A DNA stretch of 64,000 bases from Halosimplex rubrum (GTDB taxonomy: Archaea > Halobacteriota > Halobacteria > Halobacteriales > Haloarculaceae). How positions within the stretch are numbered: position 1 is the first letter of the stretch; every line of letters starts with the position of its first letter. The stretch covers positions 1,674,001 through 1,738,000 of the forward strand of contig NZ_CP058910.1 in NCBI RefSeq assembly GCF_013415885.1, read 5' to 3'. This document shows positions 33,659 through 41,411 of this stretch, in pieces. Both the position numbers and the translations under genes were made by a program. Below the pieces are notes generated by a model, which had not been told where the DNA came from, did not search any database, and saw nothing but the letters and a program-made list of their open reading frames with translations.

Positions 33659-34984
33659 ATGACCGACGCCTACTACCTCCTCAGCGACCTCCACATCGGC
33701 GGCGACGAGCAGTTGCGCCACGTCGACTTTCGCGAGGAACTGATCGAGTTCCTCCGCGACCTGGCGGACAGCGACGAGGACGCCGAACTGCTGATCAACG
33801 GCGACGCGTTCGGGCTGTGGGAGCTCACCGAGGTCGAGGGGCCGGCGAAGTTCGACGCGCTGGTCGCGGACTACCCGGACCTGTTCGCGCAGTTGCGCGC
33901 GACCGGCGAGCGGGTCCCGATCACGCTCATCCCGGGCAACCACGACTACGAACTCGCCGCCCACGACGAGTACGTCGACCGGCTCGCCGAGTACAACGTG
34001 ACGCTCGACCAGTCGGTGTCGATCACGCGCGAGCTGGGCGATTCCGTCGTCCACGTCGAACACGGGATGCAGCAGGACCCGAACAACCGGATCCCGGACT
34101 TCGGGAACCCGTACGCGAATCCGCCGGGCTACTTCGTCAACCGCCAGATCACGAGCCGTGCGGGGCGGCTCTCGGGCCGCGGGAAGTACAACTGGCTCAG
34201 GGACATCCAGGCGGTGACGCCGATGACGCAGATCCCCGACTGGCTCGTCTCGAACTACTTCTACCGGGAGATGAGCGCCTGGCTGCGCTTCGCGGTCGTC
34301 CCCTTCCTGTTGCTGTTCAACGCGGCGCTGTGGTACGTCGGTGTCGTCGCCCTCGACGCGACCGGGGTCTGGTCGCTCCCGATGGAAGCCGTCCAGGACG
34401 CGCTCGCTCTGTTCGGTCCGGTCGGGTACCTCGTCGACATCGTCCTGACGGCCAATCTGGTGCTCGTCGGGCTGCTGCTCGTGATCGCCGCCCCGCTGTA
34501 CGTCTTCGCCAGGGACGTGCGGAAGACGCTCCGGCGGTTCGGGCTCGTCCACGAGGGGAGCGACGAGGACCCCGTCGAGAAGTACCTCGACCGGGCGCGG
34601 GCGGTCTTCCGGGCCGACCCCGCCGTCGCCGTCTACGTCTACGGCCACACCCACCGCCCGTCGACGACCGAAGTCGGCGACCGGCTCGTGATCAACACCG
34701 GCACGTGGCTCAAACGCCTGCACCGCGTCGATCCGGTCGTCGGCCTCCTCCCGCCGGTGTACTACGCGTCGTTCCGGCTCAACTACTTCCGGCTCACCGC
34801 GGCCGACGACGGGGGCGTCCGGGTCGACTACGAGGTCGTCGACAAGCCCGACCCCGACGACGAGACGCTCCTCCAGCGGCTCCTCACCCGCCCGCCGGAA
34901 TCCGAGGCGCAGATTCCGGAGACGACCGTCGTCGACCCGCCCGCGCCGCTCGACGAGCCGGTGTCCGAGCCCGCCGAGGAGTGA
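33659..34984 (+). CDS. Membrane-inserted calcineurin-like metallophosphoesterase
   Basis: A 441-residue protein. The metal motifs are DLH (D10, H12), GD (48-49), GNHD (N94, H95), a histidine pair (H132, H135) and GHTH (329-332). Between the H132 and GHTH motifs lies an insertion of about 190 residues with two transmembrane segments (about 209-231 and 256-283). That places the catalytic centre on one membrane face with its two parts brought together. Substrates could be nucleotides, lipids or UDP-sugar-like diphosphates. The start at 33659 (MTDAYYLLSDLHIGG) makes motif I immediate. Confidence 0.85.
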   Translation: MTDAYYLLSDLHIGGDEQLRHVDFREELIEFLRDLADSDEDAELLINGDAFGLWELTEVEGPAKFDALVADYPDLFAQLRATGERVPITLIPGNHDYELAAHDEYVDRLAEYNVTLDQSVSITRELGDSVVHVEHGMQQDPNNRIPDFGNPYANPPGYFVNRQITSRAGRLSGRGKYNWLRDIQAVTPMTQIPDWLVSNYFYREMSAWLRFAVVPFLLLFNAALWYVGVVALDATGVWSLPMEAVQDALALFGPVGYLVDIVLTANLVLVGLLLVIAAPLYVFARDVRKTLRRFGLVHEGSDEDPVEKYLDRARAVFRADPAVAVYVYGHTHRPSTTEVGDRLVINTGTWLKRLHRVDPVVGLLPPVYYASFRLNYFRLTAADDGGVRVDYEVVDKPDPDDETLLQRLLTRPPESEAQIPETTVVDPPAPLDEPVSEPAEE

Positions 34985-34999
34985 GCGGCCCACCCGGGG

Positions 35000-35971
35000 C
35001 TACGGCGCGGTCGCCGATGGGGTCGCCGGGTCGACCGGTGCGGTCGTGCCGTTCGCGGCGGTCGCGGTCGGTGACCGGTCGGTGCCGTCGGCGGTCGCGG
35101 TCGGTCCCGGGGTCGTGACGGTGACGGCCTCGGAGCCGGGGACACAGAACGCGTCGGGGCGGTCGACGGTGACGGTGCCGACTTCGCCGACGGCGAACGT
35201 CTCGACTTCGGTGGTGTTGACGATGCCGTCGATGGTGTCGCGCTGGAGCGTCCGGACCTGCCGGACGCGGCGGACGACGCCGCGGCGGTCGACGAACACC
35301 GTCGACTCGACGCTCAGCGCCTCGCCGGAGCCGACGAGAATCTCGATATCGCGGGCCTCTTGGAAGACGCGCACCTCGGTGCCGTTCCAGGTTCGCGTGC
35401 CGATCTGCGTGTAGTTGTAGTCGCCGATCCGCTCGTCGAGCCAGCTCTCGCCGGTCAGGGCATCGCGGTACCGGGCCGACCCGGGCGAGTCGGGGTCGTA
35501 GGGCTGGCGGTCGACCGCGACGCCGTCCTCGACCTGCCGGAGCCGGTAGATCGTTCCGGCGACGGCGAACACGCGGACCGACTGGAAGCCCAGCGTGACC
35601 CCCTCGTAGGTGAACGCGGTGACACCGGGCATGGCTCGCACCCGGGTGCCGTCCATCCGGAGGGAGAAGCTGTAGTCGTCCAGCGCCGCCCCGTGACCGG
35701 CGACGATATCGTCGCCGGCGACCGTCCCGTTCGTGGTCGCCAGTGGCACGGGCGTCGCCGGCGTCGGGGCCGGCGTCCGGTCGTCGGCCGCGACCCGCGG
35801 GGCGAGACACTCCGTCGGCGTCGGCGTGGCCGTCCGCAGCGACTCGGCGGTCGGGACCTCGACGGGCGTCAGCGTCGCCGTCTCGGGACGGTCCGTACCG
35901 TCCCCGCCGGCGAAGGCGTTACAGCCGGCGAGGACGACCAGCAGCGCGACGACGACGGTACGTCGATGCAC
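35000..35971 (-). CDS. Secreted lipoprotein, uncharacterised
   Basis: A 323-residue protein with a GTG start at 35971, giving the signal VHRRTVVVALLVVLAGC (lipobox LAGC). A Thr/Pro-rich linker to about residue 75 is followed by a beta-rich domain of about 190 residues (YSFSLRMDGTRVRAMPG; GTIYRLRQVEDGVAVDRQPY; NYTQIGTRTWNGTEVRVF). The end is again Thr/Ala/Pro-rich. This resembles haloarchaeal LolA/LppX-like substrate-binding lipoproteins, but I cannot confirm the family. The longer frame to 36076 runs through the divergent promoter region and would bury the signal peptide. Confidence 0.75.
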   Translation of the reverse strand: MHRRTVVVALLVVLAGCNAFAGGDGTDRPETATLTPVEVPTAESLRTATPTPTECLAPRVAADDRTPAPTPATPVPLATTNGTVAGDDIVAGHGAALDDYSFSLRMDGTRVRAMPGVTAFTYEGVTLGFQSVRVFAVAGTIYRLRQVEDGVAVDRQPYDPDSPGSARYRDALTGESWLDERIGDYNYTQIGTRTWNGTEVRVFQEARDIEILVGSGEALSVESTVFVDRRGVVRRVRQVRTLQRDTIDGIVNTTEVETFAVGEVGTVTVDRPDAFCVPGSEAVTVTTPGPTATADGTDRSPTATAANGTTAPVDPATPSATAP

Positions 35972-36126
35972 GCTCCCCACTGAGGAGTCGACCCGCAAAA
36001 ACCTACGCACGGCGATGCCCGGGGGCCGCGGGTTCGACGCCGGTCGCTCCGGCCGCCGGGGTGGACGCGCGTCCACGGCCCGTACCGACGGGGCAGGCTT
36101 ATCGCCGTGCCGCCGTTGGGGTCGGT

Positions 36127-38145
36127 ATGAACGCAGCCGACGACGCCGCCGACGCTCGCGACGCCCGCCTGGGCGTCGACGTGGGCGGCACCTTCACCGA
36201 CGTGGCGCTGGTCGTCGACGGCGAGTTGACGACCGCGAAGGTCCCGACGACCGACGACCAGTCCAGCGGGGTCGTCGCCGGGATCGAGGCGGCCTGCAAC
36301 GCCGCCGGCGTCGACCCGAGCGCCGTCGTCGGATTCCGCCACGCCACCACCGCCGCGGTCAACGCCGTCCTCGAAGGCGCGGGCGCTCGGACGGCGCTCG
36401 TCACCACGGAGGGCTTCGCCGACGCCGTCGAGATCGGTCGCCAGGACCGCCCCGACCTGTACGACCTCTCGGCGGAGAAACCCGAGCCGCTCGTCCCGCG
36501 CGAGCGACGGTTCGAGGTGGCCGAGCGCACCACCACGGAGGGGATCGAACGGGCGGTCGACCCCGACGGGATCCGGGAGCTCGCCGACGCGCTCGACGGG
36601 AACTGCGAGAGCGTGGCCGTCTCGTTCCTCCACGCGTACGCCCATCCAGACAACGAGCGCCGGGCCGCCGAGATACTGCGCGAGGAACTGGCCGTCCCGG
36701 TGTCGGCCAGCCACGAGGTGCTGGCGGCGTTCCGCGAGTACGAGCGGACGGCGACGACCGTCGCCGACGCCTACGTGACCCCGACCGTCGACGACTACCT
36801 CGCGCGGCTGTCAGAGCGGGCCGCGGACCTGGCGCTCCCGCCGGTGCGAGTGATGCAGTCCAACGGCGGGATCGCGGACGCCGAGACCGTCAGGGAGCGC
36901 GCGGTCACGACGCTGCTGTCGGGACCGGCGGCGGGCGTCGTCGGGGCGGCGCGGTTCGAACGGACCGCCGACGCCGGGCTCGTGACCTTCGACATGGGCG
37001 GCACCTCCTCCGACGTGAGCCTCGTCCGCGGGGGGAGCGCCGAGCGGACGACCGACGCCGAGATCGGGGGCCACCCCGTCGGCGCGCCGATGGTCGACGT
37101 ACACACCGTCGGCGCGGGCGGCGGGTCGATCGCCCGGGTCGACAAGGGGGGTGCGCTTCGGGTGGGACCCGAATCCGCGGGCGCCGAGCCCGGCCCGGCC
37201 TGCTACGGGAAGGGCGGCGACGAACCCACGGTCACCGACGCGGCGGTCGTGCTGGGGTATCTCGGCGCCGATACGACGCTCGGCGGGGGGCTCGAACTCG
37301 ACGCCGACCGCGCCGAGGCGGTGATGGAGGACCTCGCGGACGCGGCCGGCCTCGACACGGTCGTCGACGCCGCCCAGGGCGTCTACCGGGTGGCCAACGC
37401 GACGATGGCGCGGGCGATCCGCGGCGTGACCGTCGAGCGGGGCCACGACCCCCGGGAGTTCGCCCTCGCGGCGTTCGGCGGCGCCGGCCCGATGCACGCC
37501 GCCACGCTCGCCGACCGGCTGGGGGTCGAGACCGTCCTCGTCCCGCCCGGCAACGGCGTCCTCTCGGCGCTGGGCCTGCTGGCCGCCGACGAGCGCCACG
37601 ACGCGACCCGGACCTACCGCACCGGCCTCGCCGGCGCCGACGCCGGGGCGGTCGAGTCGGTGTTCGACGAGCTTGCCGACGAGGCGCTCGCCGACGCGAG
37701 CGACGCCGAGACCGCGGCGGTCGAGCGCGCGGTCGAGTGTCGCTACGCGGGCCAGAGCTTCGAACTCGCGGTCGACGCGCCCGACCCGTTCGACCCCGAG
37801 ACCGTGCGCGACCGGTTCCACGACGAACACGAGCGCGCCCGGGGCTACCGCATGGACGAGCCGGTCGACCTGGTCACCTGCCGAGTCACGGCGACGGTGC
37901 CGGGCGACCCGCCCGCCATCGCGTACGACCCCGAGGGCGACCCACTGGTCGGCAAGCGCGACGTGTTCTTCGAGTCGGGGTTCTACCGCGCGCCGGTGTA
38001 CGACCGCGCCCGCGTCCCGGTCGGCGTGTCCGTCGACGGCCCGACGATCTTCGCCGGCGGCGAGAGCACCGTCGTCCTCCCGCCGCAGTGGACCGCCCGC
38101 GCCGACGAACAGGGGACGCTCGTGCTGGAGGCCGGTGAGCAATGA
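36127..38145 (+). CDS. hyuA: Hydantoinase/oxoprolinase family protein, subunit A
   Basis: A 672-residue protein. It has the actin-like ATPase signature LGVDVGGTFTDVALV (residues 15-29), GFRHATTAAVNAVLEG, QSNGGIADAETV, FDMGGTSSDVS and GAGGGSIARVD, all typical of N-methylhydantoinase A/acetone carboxylase-type HyuA. With HyuB it hydrolyses cyclic amides such as 5-oxoproline or hydantoins using ATP. The start at 36127 leaves MNAADDAADARDAR ahead of the ATPase motif. The gap to hyuB is 532 bases of repeat sequence, unusual for this gene pair. Confidence 0.93.
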   Translation: MNAADDAADARDARLGVDVGGTFTDVALVVDGELTTAKVPTTDDQSSGVVAGIEAACNAAGVDPSAVVGFRHATTAAVNAVLEGAGARTALVTTEGFADAVEIGRQDRPDLYDLSAEKPEPLVPRERRFEVAERTTTEGIERAVDPDGIRELADALDGNCESVAVSFLHAYAHPDNERRAAEILREELAVPVSASHEVLAAFREYERTATTVADAYVTPTVDDYLARLSERAADLALPPVRVMQSNGGIADAETVRERAVTTLLSGPAAGVVGAARFERTADAGLVTFDMGGTSSDVSLVRGGSAERTTDAEIGGHPVGAPMVDVHTVGAGGGSIARVDKGGALRVGPESAGAEPGPACYGKGGDEPTVTDAAVVLGYLGADTTLGGGLELDADRAEAVMEDLADAAGLDTVVDAAQGVYRVANATMARAIRGVTVERGHDPREFALAAFGGAGPMHAATLADRLGVETVLVPPGNGVLSALGLLAADERHDATRTYRTGLAGADAGAVESVFDELADEALADASDAETAAVERAVECRYAGQSFELAVDAPDPFDPETVRDRFHDEHERARGYRMDEPVDLVTCRVTATVPGDPPAIAYDPEGDPLVGKRDVFFESGFYRAPVYDRARVPVGVSVDGPTIFAGGESTVVLPPQWTARADEQGTLVLEAGEQ

Positions 38146-38677
38146 GTCGGGACCGTGATCTGAGATCGAGACGAGGCGATGCGACGCTCCATGCGGCGCG
38201 CGCTGTCGTCTCGGAATCGCTCGCGATTCCGATGGGCCGTCAGAGCAGCGCTCTGACACTGGCGCGCTCTCGTGCGCGCGACGGCACCCGTGCGAGGTCT
38301 GCGGGCGAGCCGAGCGTCGCTCGCATGGCCCGAGGGAGCGCTGCTCCCTCGCTGTCTTCGCGAGATCTGCGAGCGCAGGCTCGTCGGAGCTTGCTCCGAC
38401 GGTGGATGAGGGAGCGACCGCAGGGAGCGAGCGAATCGGTCGGGGAGGCCCGTGGCTTACGGTGGCGGTGCGGTCGGTTCGGGTGGACTGAAAGGGGCCG
38501 CCGCGAGCGCGAACCCCGGCGACGTAAGCACTGGACCGAGCGACCGGCAGGAGCGAGGGAAGCGCGCAGCGAGCCGCGGGAGCACTCGCGGCGGGGGCTT
38601 TCGGCACCCGTTCCCGTGGGCGGGCTCGCAGTAGCTCGCGCCACCGATCGAGACGGCACCAACGGAGGACACGACGA
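38146..38677 (+). repeat. Hairpin-rich dispersed repeat block inside the hyuA-hyuB unit
   Basis: A 532-bp intergenic block of perfect short hairpins whose stems end in GC around a 2-3 base loop: GGAATCGC-TC-GCGATTCC (38213-38230), GTCAGAGC-AGC-GCTCTGAC (38239-38257), GAGGGAGC-GCT-GCTCCCTC (38332-38350) and TCGGAGC-TT-GCTCCGA (38384-38399). The 79-bp segment 38378-38456 matches 50828-50906 in reverse with about 70 identical positions, so this is a member of a dispersed family. The open frame across it is Arg-rich and not credible. Confidence 0.75.
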
Positions 38678-40324
38678 ATGATGGCCCTCGACCCGGTCGA
38701 ACTCGAGATACTGCGAAACCAGCTCGAAAGCGTCGCCGAGGAGATGGGACAGGTCCTGATCCGGGGGGCGTACTCGCCGAACATCACCGAGCGGCGGGAC
38801 TGCTCGACGGCCGTCTTCGATGCCGACGGGCGGCTGGTCGCCCAGGCCGAACACATCCCGGTCCACCTCGGGGCGATGCCCGAAGCGGTCGACGCGGTGC
38901 TCGACCGCGACCCCGAACCGGGCGACGTGTTCGCGCTGAACGACCCCTTCGAGGGCGGCACGCACCTCCCGGACGTGACGCTCGTCTCGCCGATCGCGCC
39001 CGAAACGGATTCGACTCCGCCCGACGGGAGCGACGCCGACACTGACGCCACGGACGACGAAATCCTCGGCTACGCGGTCTCGCGGGCCCACCACGCCGAC
39101 GTGGGCGGGATGGCGCCGGGGAGCATGCCGGCGGGCGCCCGGGACATCCACCAGGAAGGGCTACGGATTCCGCCCGTCAGGCTCGTCGCGGACGGGGAGA
39201 TCGACGACGAGGTCGAGTCGCTCGTCCTCGCGAACGTCCGCGACCCCGACGAGCGCCGCGCGGACCTGCGGGCGCAGATCGCCGCCAACGAGCGCGCCGA
39301 GGAGCGGATCGCCGACCTCCTCGCCGCCCACGGCGACCGCCTGCTCGCGGCGTTCGACGCCGTGATCGACTACTCCCGCGAGCGCGTCGAGAGCGAACTC
39401 CGCGCGCTCCCCGACGGCACCTACCGCGCCAGCGACGTGCTGGAGGGCGACGGCGTCACCGACGAGGAGATCCCCGTGGAGGTGACAGTCACCGTCGACG
39501 GCGCCGCGGTCGACGTGGACTTCGCCGGCACCGCCGACCAGGTCGCCGGCAACGTCAACGCCCCCCTGACCGTCGCCAAGAGTGCCGTATACTTCGTGAT
39601 CAGGTGTATTACTGACCCCGAGATACCGCCGAACCAGGGGTGTTACGACCCGATCACGGTGGACGCGCCCGAGGGGTCGCTGTTGAACCCCGAACCGCCG
39701 GCGGCGGTCGTCGGCGGGAACGTGGAGACGAGCCAGCGGGTGACGGACGTGGTCTTCGCGGCGCTGGCCGAGGCGGCGCCCGACCGGGTCCCCGCGGGCG
39801 GGCAGGGGACGATGAACAACCTCGTCGTCGGCGACGCCGAGTTCGCCTACTACGAGACCGTCGGCGGCGGCGCGGGCGCGAACTTGGGGAGCGACGGCCT
39901 CTCGGGCGTCCAGGTCGGGATGACGAACACGCTGAACACGCCGGTCGAGGCGCTGGAAGCGGCCTACCCGCTGCGGGTCGAGCGCTACGCGCTCCGCGGG
40001 GGCAGCGGCGGCGACGGCCGACATCGCGGCGGTGACGGGCTCGTTCGGAGCGTCCGGGTCGAGACCGACGCGACCGTCTCGCTGCTGACCGAGCGGCGTC
40101 GACACGCTCCGCGGGGGATCGCGGGCGGTGCGGACGGCCGGCCGGGGGTCAACCGCATCGACGGCGAGCGCGTCCCCTCGAAAGTCACCCGAGAGGTGTC
40201 GGCGGGGACGACCGTCACCGTCGAGACGCCCGGCGGCGGCGGTCACGGCGGATCGGCGACCGAGCGGGTCGACGAGTCCGGACCGGCCGACGACAGCGAC
40301 GAGCGGTCGGCCGACGCGGAGTGA
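38678..40324 (+). CDS. hyuB: Hydantoinase/oxoprolinase family protein, subunit B
   Basis: A 548-residue protein with the HyuB signatures ELEILRNQLESVAEEMGQVL, YSPNITERRDCSTAVFD, FALNDPFEGGTHLPDVTL, SRAHHADVGGMAPGSMP and GNVETSQRVTDVVF. It includes the Gly-rich C-terminus GGGGHGG that in relatives contributes substrate or metal binding. Starts at 38678 or 38681 are equivalent. It is separated from hyuA by a repeat block, so the two may no longer share a single translationally coupled transcript. An acidic tail extends past the family core. Confidence 0.93.
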   Translation: MMALDPVELEILRNQLESVAEEMGQVLIRGAYSPNITERRDCSTAVFDADGRLVAQAEHIPVHLGAMPEAVDAVLDRDPEPGDVFALNDPFEGGTHLPDVTLVSPIAPETDSTPPDGSDADTDATDDEILGYAVSRAHHADVGGMAPGSMPAGARDIHQEGLRIPPVRLVADGEIDDEVESLVLANVRDPDERRADLRAQIAANERAEERIADLLAAHGDRLLAAFDAVIDYSRERVESELRALPDGTYRASDVLEGDGVTDEEIPVEVTVTVDGAAVDVDFAGTADQVAGNVNAPLTVAKSAVYFVIRCITDPEIPPNQGCYDPITVDAPEGSLLNPEPPAAVVGGNVETSQRVTDVVFAALAEAAPDRVPAGGQGTMNNLVVGDAEFAYYETVGGGAGANLGSDGLSGVQVGMTNTLNTPVEALEAAYPLRVERYALRGGSGGDGRHRGGDGLVRSVRVETDATVSLLTERRRHAPRGIAGGADGRPGVNRIDGERVPSKVTREVSAGTTVTVETPGGGGHGGSATERVDESGPADDSDERSADAE

Positions 40325-40359
40325 CCGACCGGCCGACGCGACGGGAGCCTTAAGTCCCT

Positions 40360-40377
40360 CCTGACTGTTTGGTCAGG
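40360..40377 (+). promoter_or_regulatory. Inverted repeat at the second MoxR-associated operon start
   Basis: CCTGAC and GTCAGG surround TGTTTG, 3 bases before the ATG at 40380. Placed at the likely start of a leaderless transcript (AT-containing CCTTAAG upstream at 40348-40354), it could be an operator. No matching repeat precedes the first operon. Confidence 0.45.
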
Positions 40378-40379
40378 TC

Positions 40380-41411
40380 ATGGCAGACCGAGCGGCTGCG
40401 GCCGTGGTGGTGGTGTTGTGTGTCGTCGCGCTGGCGCTGACGGCGTCGACGCTCTCGGCCACGTCGAGCAACCAGCGGGGCGCGGGCGACGGCGACCGGG
40501 TCGGGGCCAGCGACGACCCGCTGGGCCAGCAGACGCCGGTCAACGAGAGCGCGCCCGACGCGCCCGGACTGCCGGGCGACCTGGTGGCGATCCTGATCGC
40601 GGCGGCGGTCGTACTGGCGATCCCGGGGGCGCTGTTGATGGGGTACGACCGGGTGCTCGGCATCGCCGCCGCAGTCGTGTTGTTCGTCGGACTGCTGGGG
40701 CTGTACGTTCTCCTCTCCGGGACGATCGACGTCCCGTCGCCCGGCGGTGCCCTCCCGAACGCGTCCGGCGATCCGCTCGGTGGCGGCGGCGACCTGGGCA
40801 GCGCCGACGAGAGCGCGGCGGACAACGCCCGGGACCTCCCCTCGCTGGTGACGTTCGGCGTCGTCGGGTTCGCGCTGTTGGCCGCGCTGGGGCTGATCTA
40901 CTACGCCAGCGCCAGCGTCGACGCGTCGGTCGACCCGACGCCGCCGCCCGAGCCCGACTCGCCCGACCGGGAGTCGGTCGGGACCGCGGCGGCCCGCGCG
41001 GCCGACCGCATCGACGACCACGAGGGCGACGCCGAGAACGCCGTCTACGAGGCCTGGGTCGAGATGACGACCGCGCTCGAGGTGCCCGACCCCGCGACGA
41101 GCACGCCCGGCGAGTTCGCCGACGCCGGGACCGCGGCCGGGATGGACGAGGCCCGCGTCGCCGAGCTGACCGACCTCTTCGAGCGGGTCCGCTACGGGTC
41201 CGAGCCCGTCACCACCGACCACGAACGGCGGGCCGTCGAGACCCTGCGTGCGATCCAGGCGGCCCACGAGGGGGTCGACGCCGACTCCGTGGCCGCGGCC
41301 GCCGCCGCCGAGTCAAACGGTGGGTCGCCGGTTGGCGACGGCCCGGGAGACGAGACGGGGGCGACCGATACCGGTGGCGACGAACCCGACGAGTCGGGTG
41401 ATCGGACGTGA
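40380..41411 (+). CDS. DUF4129-domain membrane protein, second MoxR-associated operon
   Basis: A 343-residue paralog of the protein at 22979. It has the same plan: N-terminal helix (5-26), central helices (about 63-85, 92-114 and 157-180) and a C-terminal DUF4129 domain (AVYEAWVEMTTAL, STPGEFADAGTAAG, LFERVRYGSEPVTTDHERRAVETL). The extracytoplasmic and tail regions differ. The next gene overlaps its stop by 4 bases. The CCTGAC inverted repeat directly precedes the start. Confidence 0.88.
   Translation: MADRAAAAVVVVLCVVALALTASTLSATSSNQRGAGDGDRVGASDDPLGQQTPVNESAPDAPGLPGDLVAILIAAAVVLAIPGALLMGYDRVLGIAAAVVLFVGLLGLYVLLSGTIDVPSPGGALPNASGDPLGGGGDLGSADESAADNARDLPSLVTFGVVGFALLAALGLIYYASASVDASVDPTPPPEPDSPDRESVGTAAARAADRIDDHEGDAENAVYEAWVEMTTALEVPDPATSTPGEFADAGTAAGMDEARVAELTDLFERVRYGSEPVTTDHERRAVETLRAIQAAHEGVDADSVAAAAAAESNGGSPVGDGPGDETGATDTGGDEPDESGDRT

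Noticed and set aside
38142-38681. A 179-codon frame between hyuA and hyuB
   Set aside because: The sequence is Arg/Ser-rich and made of hairpin repeats; its ends overlap both genes in other frames.
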